Below, piece by piece: positions 34,764 through 45,414 of a DNA stretch of 64,000 nt; position 1 is the stretch's first letter, and each line of letters starts with the position of its first letter. The stretch lies in the NCBI RefSeq assembly GCF_000744945.1, contig NZ_JQMX01000001.1, forward strand, positions 62,001-126,000, read 5' to 3'. A program made the translations under genes and the position numbers. The stretch comes from Carnobacterium maltaromaticum DSM 20342 (GTDB taxonomy: Bacteria; Bacillota; Bacilli; Lactobacillales; Carnobacteriaceae). The notes under the pieces were generated by a model. It did not search any database, was not told where the DNA came from, and worked only from the letters and a program-made list of their open reading frames with translations.

Positions 34764-35786
34764 TTGAGAACAATAAAAGTAGGCATTGTTGGATTAGGGC
34801 GTTTAGGAAAAATTCATGCACAAAATTTGGCACAAAATGTACCAAATTGTCAGTTATATGCAGCCTGTAGTTTAAATGAAGAAGAATTAATTTATGCTAA
34901 AACAGAATTAGGTGTTGAAAAAGGTTATGCAAATTATGCGGAAATGATTGCAGATTCTGAACTGGATGCGGTGGCGATTGCTTCGCCATCGGGCTATCAC
35001 TGCCAACAAATTAATGCAGCTTTAGAAAAAGGGCTGCATGTATATAGTGAAAAACCAATTGGTCTAGATTTAGAAGAAATTCAAGCTACGATGGATGTAA
35101 TTAATCGTCATTCAAAACAGATTTTTATGTTAGGATTTATGCGACGTTATGATGACTCTTATCGTTATGCAAAAGAATTAGTTGAGGCTGGCGAACTAGG
35201 TGAATTGACTGTTGTTCGTTGTTATGGAATTGATCCTAGTTCAGGGATGGAAAGCTTTGTAAAGTTTGCAGGGGCTAGCAATAGTGGTGGTTTATTTGCA
35301 GATATGTCAATCCATGATATTGATTTGGTACGTTGGTTTACTAAGGCAGAAGTAGCTAAAGTTTGGGCAATTGGCAAAAATGCTGCTTATCCAGAATTAG
35401 ATCAAGTTAATGAGTTGGAGACAGGGGCAGCTATGTTGCAATTGACGGATAAAACAATGGGGCTTTTAGTTGCTGGACGTAATTGTGCCCATGGCTATCA
35501 TGTTGAAACGGAACTAATTGGAACAAAAGGTATGCTGAGAATTGCGAATTTTCCTGAAAAAAATTTAGTCACTGTTTTGAATAGTAATGGGGTTGTTCGT
35601 CCTTGCTCTCAAGATTTTCCTGAGCGCTTTGCTGGGGCTTTCATTACTGAAATGAAAGAATTTATTGAGTGTATTTTAACTGAAAAACAACCAGAAGTAA
35701 CGAGTTATGATGGGTTACAAGCGACTAAAGTAGCGCTGGCTTGTAAAGAATCTTTTGAAAAAAATCAATTAATTGAATTAAAGTAG
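34764..35786 (+). CDS. iolG: Inositol 2-dehydrogenase (Gfo/Idh/MocA family)
   Basis: A 340-residue NAD-dependent dehydrogenase oxidising myo-inositol to scyllo-inosose. Rossmann motif GIVGLGRLGKIHAQN, the family EKP motif (VYSEKPIG, catalytic Lys) and a later GGLFADMSIHDIDL with the conserved Asp and His. TTG start at 34764 behind AAGGGGTG. A second dehydrogenase of the same family lies two genes on; the two may handle different inositol isomers. Confidence 0.9.
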   Translation: MRTIKVGIVGLGRLGKIHAQNLAQNVPNCQLYAACSLNEEELIYAKTELGVEKGYANYAEMIADSELDAVAIASPSGYHCQQINAALEKGLHVYSEKPIGLDLEEIQATMDVINRHSKQIFMLGFMRRYDDSYRYAKELVEAGELGELTVVRCYGIDPSSGMESFVKFAGASNSGGLFADMSIHDIDLVRWFTKAEVAKVWAIGKNAAYPELDQVNELETGAAMLQLTDKTMGLLVAGRNCAHGYHVETELIGTKGMLRIANFPEKNLVTVLNSNGVVRPCSQDFPERFAGAFITEMKEFIECILTEKQPEVTSYDGLQATKVALACKESFEKNQLIELK

Positions 35787-35801
35787 AAAGTAGGAGAAAG
35801 A

Positions 35802-36698
35802 ATGACGAATCAACCTAAAATTAAATTAGGGATTGCACCGATTGCTTGGACGAATGATGATATGCCTGAATTAGGGAGCGAAAACAGCTTTGAACAGTGC
35901 ATTAGTGAGATGGCTTTAGCTGGTTTTACTGGGACAGAAATAGGCAATAAGTATCCTAAAGACCCAAAAGCTTTGCAAGAAAAATTAAAGCTAAGAAATT
36001 TAGAGGTAGCTAGTGCTTGGTTTAGTACGTTTTTAACGACTAAACCTTATACTGAAACAGCTGAAGCATTTATTCAACATCGTGATTTTCTTTGGGCAAT
36101 GGGCGCAAAAGTAATCGTTGTTGCCGAACAAGGTCACAGTATCCAAGGGAAAATGGACACGCCATTATTTAAAGATAAACCACAATTTACCGATGCAGAA
36201 TGGGTAAAATTAACAGAAGGTCTAGAAGCGCTAGGAGAATTAGCTCACGAAAAAGACATGGAGATTGTGTATCATCATCATATGGGAACTGGAGTACAAA
36301 CAACGGCTGAAATTGATCGTTTAATGAAAGAAACAGATCCTACAAAGGTATTTTTATTATTTGATACAGGGCATCTTGTATTTTCAGGTGAAAACCCGCT
36401 TCAAATTTATAAGGCCTACCAAGATCGAATTAAACATATTCACTTTAAAGATATTCGAGATACTGTAACACAGGAAGTAAAAGCTGAAAATAATTCTTTC
36501 TTAAGTGCAGTTAAACAGTGTGCGTTTACAGTACCTGGCGATGGAGTAATTGATTTTAAACCGATTATGAGTGAAATTGAAAAAGCGAATTATACAGGTT
36601 GGATTGTTGTTGAGGCTGAACAAGATCCGGCGGTAGCCAATCCCTTTGAATATGCACTGAAAGCACGAAACTATCTAAAAAAAGAATGCAAAATTTAA
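35802..36698 (+). CDS. iolE: 2-keto-myo-inositol dehydratase
   Basis: A 298-residue TIM-barrel enzyme of the AP endonuclease 2/xylose isomerase-like fold that removes water from scyllo-inosose. APIAWTNDDMPELG at the N-terminus is a typical IolE start. Metal ligands are likely in VYHHHMGTGVQ, LLFDTGHL, HIHFKDIRD and VVEAEQDP. It is followed closely by the second dehydrogenase. Intact. Confidence 0.95.
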   Translation: MTNQPKIKLGIAPIAWTNDDMPELGSENSFEQCISEMALAGFTGTEIGNKYPKDPKALQEKLKLRNLEVASAWFSTFLTTKPYTETAEAFIQHRDFLWAMGAKVIVVAEQGHSIQGKMDTPLFKDKPQFTDAEWVKLTEGLEALGELAHEKDMEIVYHHHMGTGVQTTAEIDRLMKETDPTKVFLLFDTGHLVFSGENPLQIYKAYQDRIKHIHFKDIRDTVTQEVKAENNSFLSAVKQCAFTVPGDGVIDFKPIMSEIEKANYTGWIVVEAEQDPAVANPFEYALKARNYLKKECKI

Positions 36699-36727
36699 AA
36701 AGGTTGTTAAAAGAAAGGATTGAAAAT

Positions 36728-37744
36728 ATGTCAGAAAATATCGTTATAGGTGTGATTGGAGCAGGAAGAATTGGACGCTTGCATGTGGAGAATATGTTAA
36801 AAATGGCAGGTGTTCGAGTGAAAACGGTTGCTGATCCTTATAGTGAACATGCAAAGGACTGGGCAGAAAAATTAGGTATCGAGCAGCTAGTGTCAAATCA
36901 TGAAATAATTTTTAACGATGCCGAAATTAATTGTGTTTTTATTTGTTCGCCAACGGATACCCATACAACTATGATTAAAGCTGCTGCTAAAGCGGGGAAA
37001 AATATTTTTTGCGAGAAACCGATTAGTTTTTCAGATGAAGAGACAATAGAAGCCTTTAAAGCTGTTGAAAAAGCAGGAGTCAAATTACAGATTGGATTTA
37101 ACCGTCGCTTTGATAAAAATTTTGATCGTGTCAAAAAGTGTGTTGCGACTGGTAAAATTGGCGAGTTGCATATTTTGAAAATTACTTCGCGAGATCCAGA
37201 ACCACCAGGTTTAGACTATGTGAAAAGTTCAGGTGGGCTTTTCATGGATATGGCTATTCATGATTTTGATATGGCACGTTTTGTGTCTGGATCAGAAGTT
37301 GAAGAAGTTTATGTCCAAGGTGCGGCTTTAATTAATCCAGAATTTGCTAGTCTTGGAGATGTCGATACGGCCATTATTACCTTGAAGTTTGCCAATGGAG
37401 CGTTAGGTGTGATTGATAATAGTCGAAAAGCAGTCTATGGTTATGATCAGCGTGTAGAGGCATTTGGTTCAAATGGAGCTGTTGAGATTGGCAATGAAAC
37501 AGAGACACTTGCCAAATTATCTACAAATAGTGGTGTTGAATTAGACCAACCTTTACACTTTTTCTTAGAGCGTTATAACGAAGCCTATATTCGTGAGGTT
37601 CAAGAATTTTTTGAAGCAATTCAAAAGGATAAAGCGGTACCCTGTAGTTTTGAAGATGGGATTATGGCACAAAGAATTGCACAAGCTGCAAAGCTCTCAT
37701 TAACAACAGGGAAGCCTGTCAGAGTAACTAAATTAATAAAGTAG
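36728..37744 (+). CDS. iolG: Second inositol dehydrogenase-like enzyme (Gfo/Idh/MocA)
   Basis: 338 residues from the ATG at 36728 behind GAAAGGATTG; an earlier in-frame ATG overlapping iolE has no ribosome site. Rossmann motif GVIGAGRIGRLHVEN, FCEKPISF catalytic Lys motif and GGLFMDMAIHDFDMARF are intact. It shares family motifs with the gene at 34764 but the two sequences are clearly diverged, so it is an old paralogue and not a recent copy. Possible substrates are myo-, scyllo- or chiro-inositol. Confidence 0.9.
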   Translation: MSENIVIGVIGAGRIGRLHVENMLKMAGVRVKTVADPYSEHAKDWAEKLGIEQLVSNHEIIFNDAEINCVFICSPTDTHTTMIKAAAKAGKNIFCEKPISFSDEETIEAFKAVEKAGVKLQIGFNRRFDKNFDRVKKCVATGKIGELHILKITSRDPEPPGLDYVKSSGGLFMDMAIHDFDMARFVSGSEVEEVYVQGAALINPEFASLGDVDTAIITLKFANGALGVIDNSRKAVYGYDQRVEAFGSNGAVEIGNETETLAKLSTNSGVELDQPLHFFLERYNEAYIREVQEFFEAIQKDKAVPCSFEDGIMAQRIAQAAKLSLTTGKPVRVTKLIK

Positions 37745-37774
37745 CGAGAATATTATAGGAAAGGAAGTGGTGAA

Positions 37775-38629
37775 ATGGGACTGGTTCCAATGACTGAGCT
37801 AGTAAAAGAGGCAAAACAGAAACACTATGCCATTGCCCAGTTTAATATCAATGGTTACCAATGGGCTCAAGCAATCATAGAAGCAGCTCAGGAAGAAAAT
37901 GCACCAGTTATTCTTGCTGCTTCTGATCGAGTTATTGATTATCTAGGTGGCTTTAAGATGGTGGTCACTCTTGTAAGAGGATTAGTTCAAACCTTAAACG
38001 TGACAAATCCAGTTGTCTTGCATTTAGACCATGGTCAAAGTGTTGCAAGGTGTTTTGCTGCAATTGATGCTGGTTTTTCATCAGTTATGTTTGATGGTTC
38101 AAAATATCCGATAGAAAAGAATATTAAGTTAACTAAGCAAGTAGTTGATTACGCCCATTTAAAGGGAGTATCGGTTGAGGCAGAGGTTGGATCAGTCGGT
38201 GGAGTCGAAGATGGCATTACTGGTGGGATTCAATATGCTCGTTTAACTGATTGTTGCAGGATGGTTGAGGAAACGCAAATTGACGCTTTAGCTGCAGCTT
38301 TAGGGTCAGTTCATGGAGCTTATCATGGTGAACCAGTTCTTGGTTTTACTGAAATGCTGGAAATTTCACAGGCGACAAATATTCCTTTAGTTTTACATGG
38401 GGCTTCTGGAATTCCAAAGGAACAAATCAAAAAAGCCATTGAGCTTGGGCATGCTAAAATAAATATAAATACAGAATTAAATCAAGTTTGGGCGCAAGCT
38501 GTAAAAGCAAGTTTCATGAAGAATCCTGAAAGCTATAATCCTCAAGCGATTTTATTGCCAGCTAAAGAAGCTCTTGGCAAAGTTGTAAAAGAAAAAATTA
38601 GAGAGTTTAAGAATAATCGTGTTTTTTGA
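37775..38629 (+). CDS. iolJ: 6-phospho-5-dehydro-2-deoxy-D-gluconate aldolase (class II)
   Basis: A 284-residue class II aldolase of the fructose-bisphosphate aldolase family. Zinc and catalytic motifs: LHLDHGQS (Asp and His), VEAEVGSVGG, ALGSVHGAYHG and VLHGASGIP. As last gene of the iol cluster it most likely splits the deoxygluconate phosphate into DHAP and malonate semialdehyde. A role as a general class II aldolase is the alternative. AAAGGAAGTGG precedes the ATG. Confidence 0.9.
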   Translation: MGLVPMTELVKEAKQKHYAIAQFNINGYQWAQAIIEAAQEENAPVILAASDRVIDYLGGFKMVVTLVRGLVQTLNVTNPVVLHLDHGQSVARCFAAIDAGFSSVMFDGSKYPIEKNIKLTKQVVDYAHLKGVSVEAEVGSVGGVEDGITGGIQYARLTDCCRMVEETQIDALAAALGSVHGAYHGEPVLGFTEMLEISQATNIPLVLHGASGIPKEQIKKAIELGHAKININTELNQVWAQAVKASFMKNPESYNPQAILLPAKEALGKVVKEKIREFKNNRVF

Positions 38630-38694
38630 AAAGAGCCTGGTTTGTGGAATGGACTAAATTTTTAAACTATCTTGCAGTAAATAAAAGTGAAAAT

Positions 38695-38735
38695 AAGTAT
38701 TTTTAGTCTGAGAAGGCTAAAAATACTTATTTTTT
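38695..38735 (+). terminator. Terminator of the iol operon
   Basis: AAGTATTTTTAG / CTAAAAATACTT (12-base arms) around TCTGAGAAGG, then TATTTTTT. Confidence 0.85.
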
Positions 38736-38824
38736 AGTTGTGGAAATATAAAAAAATAAATAGCCTTAATTTATGAAATAATGTATGCTATTAATGAAAG
38801 CTGTAAACTAAAAGCAGTGAATAT

Positions 38825-40084
38825 ATGGAGAAGGAGTTGGACTATTTGGTAGATAATGAAGAGGAAGACAAGTCGATAAAAGCTCGGCAATTGATTTTCT
38901 TAGAAGAAATAGAAGAATTAAAAACTAAAAAATATTTGGGTGCTTATGTGAGTCAGCAAGTAACGGAAGCTTATTTGCGCTATGTGGAAGATCAAAAAGA
39001 TAAAGTGAGCAGTGAAGTAGAGATTCCTAATAAGGAGGTATTAAAAAAACAAGCCATTTCGAAAGAGGTTCCTAAACGACGTTCGCAAATTGGAGCTGTT
39101 GGACCTAAAGAGCCGCTAGAATCTATTGATCGTAAAAAAATAGTCCAAACAAAATATAGTTCAACGAAAGAAGAAGAACGTCGAGCTTTTCTTAATAGTT
39201 TAGTTGGTAAAACAAATTCCCATCAGATAGAACCTGATGAATCTCAGGTTGATTTTGAAGCTAAAGCTGAAAAAATAATTCAAGAACCTAGACAAAATAT
39301 TTCTGTAAATCACGAAAAAACACCGTCAAAAGCAAAACCATTAACAAAAGAGCAACAACGTAGTCGCAATCTTTCATTTATTTTATCTACAGGGGTTGTT
39401 TTACTTTTGTTAGGTGGACTTGTATTAGCTACAACAAGTTGGTTTATGTTTGCCCCAGTAATTAAGGTCTTATTTATTTTATCAGTTTCAATTGTTTTTG
39501 GGGGTATGGGCATTGTTGCACAGAAATTAAAAATTAAGCAAACGAGTTTTGCTTTTATGGCACTGGCTTTTTTATTTCTACCAATCAGCGTGGTCAGTTC
39601 CGCTTATTATGAGTTATTTGGTTCCTTTTTTTCTTTAACAGGAGAGGGGCGAGATTGGTTAGGTGTGATAGTCACTGGAATCTTTATAGCTATTTATGGT
39701 AGTGTGGCTAAAAAATATGAATCTAAGTTATTTAAGTGGATTACGTTACTCTTTGTCTATAGCTTTATGGTCTTCTTAGTATTGGCTCTGACGGGTTATA
39801 CAAGGTATCGTCTATTTAGTTTAGGATTATTGTTATTAGTGATTAGTTTAAGTAGAATCATTAAACAAAAAAAAATTCAGACTTTAATCCATTTTTTCGA
39901 AAAGGAACTAATAGTTTTTCAAATTAGCAGCCTCTCAATCAGTAGTATTTGGTTGTTGACGACTATTCAGGCTAATTTTTTAACAGTTGTTAATTTTGGG
40001 CTTTATGGAATCTTGTTTTTTAGTCTAAGTCTCCAGTTGAAAAAAGAAAATTTAGCATTACAAATTATTGGAAATATTTTTTAA
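38825..40084 (+). pseudogene. Large polytopic membrane protein, N-terminal part (split by frameshift)
   Basis: About 419 residues: a soluble charged N-terminal region (to about residue 175) and then repeated membrane helices from SFILSTGVVLLLLGGLVLAT onward. The start could be ATG 38825, but AAGGAG at 38831-38836 points to TTG 38846. The frame stops at 40082-40084 right after a run of six T (40077-40082). One extra T would continue as GNIFLNMGILIS into the next frame. The two parts are therefore probably one gene of about 1,390 residues. No family function recognised. Confidence 0.7.
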
Positions 40085-40086
40085 AT

Positions 40087-42999
40087 ATGGGGATACTGAT
40101 TAGTTTACTGCTTTCTTATCCAGTCTCACCAAGTATAGCGGTCGTTGTTATGGCTGTGCTGAGTAGCGCTTTTCTTTGGTTAAGCAAAATAAAAAGACTG
40201 CAAGTAATATCAGTTATTTTTATTAAACGTCAAGTTTGGGCTTCAGGTCTAGTTACATTAATTTACGGAACGTTATACGGCTTTAGTCTGTTAGCTTTAA
40301 ATTTAAAGGAGCCATTTATTGATCAACTTTTCTTAGGCGTAGCAGCTTTGATATTTCTGGGTGGTAGTTATCAATTTATGAAGTTAACAAACAGTAAATT
40401 TACTTGTTTCTATTTTTACGGAATGAGTTATCTAACGATTGCAAGTTGTTTGACGCTCATGCAAGTAGACGGTATTTTTGGGCAGCGCCTATTATTGATT
40501 AGCAGTATCATTGGCTATAGTTTGATTTTCTTAAGAAAACCATTCATTCAATCTAAATTAATGTTAGGTTCAGCTAGTTTAATTTGGTATTTAAGTACTT
40601 TAACGAAGATTTTATGGCTACTTACCGCTTGGGAACAAACATTTTGGTTAGTTATTTTGTGGAGTGTCATTTTAGGAACAACCATTTATTTCAAATTAGT
40701 AGAAAAAGAAAAAAGCAGGCCGCTACTAGAATGGGGAATTCCTACTTCATTAGTTATAAGTTTATTACCATTAGTAAAAAATGTAGAAAACTATGGGTTA
40801 GCGATTGCTGGATTTTCTTTAGTCCTTCTGATTTTAAGTTTTGTTCTGACTCACTTTAAGCAAACTATTTTGGCTGCTAGTAGCTTAGTAGTAGCTAGTG
40901 TAATTTATTTAGTGAGTTTAATCAGTTTAGTTGTTCAACTAAATTTAATAGAAGGAACTTGGTTGAACATTGGAGTATTACTTTTAGGTATTTTGTTTAG
41001 TTATTTATTAAGATCTCATTTGTCGGTAAAAGTTAGTGCAATTGGAATAGTTTTATTTAGTGGGCTAAGTAGTTTATATCCCTTACATCTAATCAAGGTT
41101 ACACCAATTGGTATAATTTTATATAGCCAAGTGATTGCCGTTTTATTTGGTATTGTTAGTTGGAAGTTAAAAGGAAACGCACCTTTAATTAAGGAGTTGA
41201 AACAATCTGTACATTGGGGGATGCATAGTTTATTTTTAGTCAGCCTAGGAAGTATAGTAAGTTTTAATCAATGGTTAACAGCTCCAATTATTTATTTGCT
41301 ACCATTGATTTGTTATGGCTGGTTATTAATGGTTACTATCAATGAAGGTCCTATTCAATCTAAATTTAGTTATTTAGGCATAAATAGTAGCTTAATGACT
41401 CTTTTTCTAATGAGTCTAGGGCAACTTGCTAGCTTTTCATGGCTAGACGGACCGGTCATTTCATTGATTATGGCTTTGCTACTTTATGGATGTTATCGTG
41501 GCATTCCACAGCTGAAAATAGTAGCTAGTTGGTTAGGCATGGGTGCAACTTTAATTGCATTAGCCATCAATACACCTATTTATTTTGAGCATATTATGTG
41601 GGGAGCATTTATAGTTAGTCTGTTTTTATGGTTCTTATTGTGCGATTATTTAAAGGATTATCCATTAAAAGGGTTGAAAATTGGTCAATTACTAGGTTGG
41701 TTTACTTTAATCGCGTGGCATGTACACGTTTTAGAATTTAAGTGGTATTTCATAACGTTGTTGCTATTTTTAGTTATCAATGGGATTCTAACTTGGTTAA
41801 AAAAAGAAGCGTTACTTTCAGTTAATCCACTTCAACTCAGTCCTAATTTAATTGTGACATTAGTTGGTATTAGCTATCTAAGGATACAACTTTATATCGA
41901 GGGAGCGGTTCTTTTAGAAGCTTGCTTAATTTTATTTTTCATGTGCTATACCTATCTATTTGCCCGACAAACAATGGGGAAAGTGGCGAAAGCTATCTTA
42001 CAAACAGCATTTCTAGTCAGTGTATTGGATTTTTGTTATTGGGGAATTCATTATGGACAAAAATTTGTAACTATTCCAGCTGTTTTAACTCTGAAAGTGA
42101 CAGTCAGTTTAATCGTCGTTTCTTTAATTCTTCGTTATGTTTGGCATCTTTCAGAAAAACAATTAAAAGTTGAATGGGCTATAGTAGCATTAGGATTAAT
42201 GATCTTGCTACAAGAAGCATTATGGACTGGCACGATCAAGCAATTTTTAAGTTTCACAGTATTTAGTTTACTTTGCTATTTAATTGGGTATAAATTCCAT
42301 TTTAAAGGGTACAAATACAGTGGTTTAATTGGATTGTTTGTCGGAGTTCTCAGTTTAAGACAATTAGTATGGAGTGATAATAAAGTCATCTATGAACTGG
42401 CTATTATTATATTTACAACTGTCTTCTTGTATATGCTGACTAAACAAAAACAGCAACCAATGATTCTTTTAATTACTAAAACAGCATTCTATTTAAGCAT
42501 TGCTGATTTAAGTTATTGGATGTTGCGTTACTTTGAAGCTAGTCTTTACCAGCCTCTATATAAAACAGCACAAATTGCGGTTGCTTTTATTATTCTGAGT
42601 TTAATTTTACGCCGTGTCTGGCAAGTATCTCAACAGTATTTACTTTTAGAATGGGGATATGTAATTGTTGGTATGGGTATTTTAATGGTTCAGGCTCTAG
42701 AAGTTGGAACACTGAGTCAATTGCTTGTTTTTTCTGTTGCTGCATTAATTTGCATGATTACGGGATTTATATTTAAATTTAAGTCTTACTTTATTGTAGG
42801 AATGACTACAATTGCGATTAGCCTAGTTTATAATCAACGACATTTTTGGAGTAGTTTACCTTGGTGGTTTTATTTGATTCTAGGTGGAGTTCTATTGATT
42901 GCGATTGCTAGTAGTACAGAATGGCGTCAACGTAAGAAAGAGGAAGGTGGCTTATCATTAGTTAAGAAAGTAGTTAAAATTTTTGACCAATGGCATTAA
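40087..42999 (+). pseudogene. Large polytopic membrane protein, C-terminal part (split by frameshift)
   Basis: About 970 residues, nearly all membrane helices (more than 25), with internal repetition: the helix set around ILRYVWHLSEKQLKVEWAIV is echoed by ILRRVWQVSQQYLLLEWGYV. No ribosome site precedes ATG 40087, which supports its being the continuation of the upstream frame. The tail is basic (EWRQRKKEEGG). It resembles large uncharacterised membrane proteins of lactic acid bacteria. Function unknown. Confidence 0.7.
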
Positions 43000-43201
43000 T
43001 AGTAGAGAAATTCAGCAGCGCTATTTTAGGCTGTTGTTTTTTTGCAATTATTTGCTGTTTTTGGGTATTGTATTTGCAAAAGAATGCATAGTGTGTTAAA
43101 TTAATAATAGATTTAAAACAATAGAAGTAAGAGAGACTATTTGTTATTCGAATTTTGATAGAGCTTAATAAGAAGTTGACAAAAGGAGTTGATAGAGTAG
43201 G

Positions 43202-43969
43202 ATGTTAATCGAAGAGAGACTAGAAAAAATAGCAACAATCATTGAAGAAAATCGAAGTGCTACAATTGATTATTTGGCTGAAAACTTGTCTGTTTCCAAG
43301 GATACAATTAGACGAGACTTAATCAAATTAGAGCAAAAAAATATTGTGAGACGGATCCATGGTGGGGCAGTTTTAGCCAATCGAGAAGCTTTGATTATGG
43401 GGTATCAACAACGTGCAAGTCAACTTAATCATGTGAAAGAGGAAATTGCGCAAAAGGTTGCAGAGGTTGTTAAAGATCATTCAAGTATCTTATTTGATTC
43501 ATCTTCAACTGTCGAAGCGACAGTTTCAAAATTAGGAAATAAAGACATACATGCCATTACAAATTCTTTAACACAGGCTATAGAACTTGCAAAATATGAA
43601 AAAACTTCAGTTACTCTTTTACCGGGAAAACTCCATAAAGATCAATTGTTTTTATCAGGAACTGAAACAGTTAAAAAGATTGAGCAATATAATCCTGACT
43701 ATACATTATTAGGCGTTTTTGCTTTATCTGAAGAGGGTTTATTTATTCATACTGAAGAAGAGGGATTAGTCAAAAGACAAATGATTGCTCAAGGACGTAA
43801 GGTAATTGCCCTTTGCGATCATACAAAGATGGATACAACTGGTTTTTTTAAGATTTGTTCATTATCTGAAATTGATATTTTAATTACAGATAAACAACCA
43901 AAAGAATTATTAATGGATTGTCTCAATAAAAGCAATGTAGAAGTACTATTAACTAGAGAAGAGGAATAG
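43202..43969 (+). CDS. DeoR-family transcriptional regulator
   Basis: 255 residues: N-terminal DeoR HTH (ATIDYLAENLSVSKDTIRRD, then VRRIHGGAVL) and a C-terminal sugar-phosphate sensor domain (ILFDSSSTVEATVSKLG, HAITNSLTQAIELA). Such repressors usually sense a phosphorylated sugar. It lies 3 bases from the M24-like gene and is probably co-transcribed with it. It is also the nearest DeoR-type regulator to the iol cluster, but the intervening membrane gene argues against direct pairing. Confidence 0.9.
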   Translation: MLIEERLEKIATIIEENRSATIDYLAENLSVSKDTIRRDLIKLEQKNIVRRIHGGAVLANREALIMGYQQRASQLNHVKEEIAQKVAEVVKDHSSILFDSSSTVEATVSKLGNKDIHAITNSLTQAIELAKYEKTSVTLLPGKLHKDQLFLSGTETVKKIEQYNPDYTLLGVFALSEEGLFIHTEEEGLVKRQMIAQGRKVIALCDHTKMDTTGFFKICSLSEIDILITDKQPKELLMDCLNKSNVEVLLTREEE

Positions 43970-43972
43970 TTT

Positions 43973-45367
43973 ATGATAAATAAAAGAGAAATAGTGTTAG
44001 GTAAAGTTAATGAGCCAGTTTTATTTTCAAATGTAGCACCAACTTTATTAACCGATGAAACAATTGTAGAGCGTAAAAGCAAACTTTTAGCCGTAATGAA
44101 AAAAGAAGGATTCCAGACATTGGTCATTTATGCCGATAAAGAACATGGCAGTAATTTTGAATATCTAACTGGTTTTATTCCTCGTTTTGAAGAAGGTTTG
44201 TTAATTGTTGAAGATTCCGGTGAATGTACGGTTATATTAGGCAATGAAAACTTGAAAATGGCCGCTTTTTCACGAGTAACAGTGACATTGAAACATAGCC
44301 CGTTGCTTTCTTTACCGAATCAACCGATGGACAATGAGCAACCATTAGAGGATTTATTTACTGAATTAGGCTTAGATAAAAATAAAAAAATTGGTTTGGT
44401 TGGCTGGAAAATGTTTACGACTAAGAATAGCAATCCTTCAACCTATTTTGATTTACCTTATTTTATTGTGGAAGCATTGAAAAAGGTCAAGCATCCAGAA
44501 GTTGAATTGCTGAATGCGACGTATTTATTTATTGGTGGCGAGAAAGGTGTTAGGACAACCAATAATGCGAACGAGATTGCTCATTATGAATATGGTGCGA
44601 ATTTGGCTTCTACCTGTATATTAAATGCGATGAATGCAGTTGACAGTGGAGTAACAGAGTCAGAACTAGGGAATTTATTAACCGCTGAAGGACAATTTAA
44701 CTCAGTCGTTACAATTGCAGCAGCAGGCCAACGTTTTGCAAAAGCAAATTTATATCCAACACATAAAAAAGTTCAATTAGGCGATCCATTATCACTAACA
44801 ACAGCGTTTAAGGGTGGTTTATCTAGCAGGGCTGGTTTTGTGATTCATTCAAAAAAAGAATTGCCAGAAAATCAAAAAGATTATTTGGATAGAGTTGCAA
44901 AACCTTATTATCAAGCTGTTGTAAGCTGGTTGGAAGGCATTAAAATTGGCATGGAAGGCACTGAATTATACGATTTAGTTGAAGAGGTTTTCCCGAAAGC
45001 AAGTTATAATTGGCATTTAAATCCAGGACATTTAGTTTCGGATGAAGAATGGATGTCATCACCAGTCTACTCAGGATCAACAGAAAGACTAAAAAGTGGG
45101 ATGATTTTCCAAATTGACATTATTCCATCTATTGCAGGTTACACTGGAGTTAGTGCTGAAGAGTGCATCGCAATTGCAGATCAAGAATTACAAATGGAGA
45201 TTAAAGAGCAGTATCCAACCTTATGGGAACGCATTGCAACAAGAAGAAGCTATCTAGAAAATGAATTAAACATTCATTTAAGTCCAGATGTTTTGCCATT
45301 ATCCAATACTGTTGCTTATTTACGCCCATTTTATTTAGCGAAAGATCAGGCTTTTTATTGTAAATAA
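43973..45367 (+). CDS. M24 (Xaa-Pro peptidase-like) protein with altered metal site
   Basis: 464 residues with a creatinase-type N-terminal domain (to about 195) and a pita-bread C-terminal domain. Active M24 enzymes use Asp-Asp-His-Glu-Glu. Here the two-Asp segment reads PLSLTTAFKGGLSSRAG with no Asp, the His is kept in NPGHLVS, the fourth ligand is Asp in IFQIDIIP and the last Glu is kept in SAEECIAIAD. The protein may be a non-peptidase relative. It is coupled to a DeoR regulator and followed by a terminator, suggesting a regulated metabolic unit of unknown substrate. Confidence 0.75.
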   Translation: MINKREIVLGKVNEPVLFSNVAPTLLTDETIVERKSKLLAVMKKEGFQTLVIYADKEHGSNFEYLTGFIPRFEEGLLIVEDSGECTVILGNENLKMAAFSRVTVTLKHSPLLSLPNQPMDNEQPLEDLFTELGLDKNKKIGLVGWKMFTTKNSNPSTYFDLPYFIVEALKKVKHPEVELLNATYLFIGGEKGVRTTNNANEIAHYEYGANLASTCILNAMNAVDSGVTESELGNLLTAEGQFNSVVTIAAAGQRFAKANLYPTHKKVQLGDPLSLTTAFKGGLSSRAGFVIHSKKELPENQKDYLDRVAKPYYQAVVSWLEGIKIGMEGTELYDLVEEVFPKASYNWHLNPGHLVSDEEWMSSPVYSGSTERLKSGMIFQIDIIPSIAGYTGVSAEECIAIADQELQMEIKEQYPTLWERIATRRSYLENELNIHLSPDVLPLSNTVAYLRPFYLAKDQAFYCK

Positions 45368-45378
45368 GGTTATTTTGA

Positions 45379-45413
45379 AAGGGTAGTTAAGAATTTTTTC
45401 TTAGCTATCCTTT
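45379..45413 (+). terminator. Terminator after the M24-like gene
   Basis: AAGGGTAGTTAAGA / TCTTAGCTATCCTTTTT hairpin with a T run. Confidence 0.8.
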
Positions 45414-45414
45414 T

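Noticed and set aside
30979..38629. iol genes as cargo of the transposon
   Set aside because: They lie outside the right terminal repeat, and the operon ends with its own terminator in ordinary chromosomal context.
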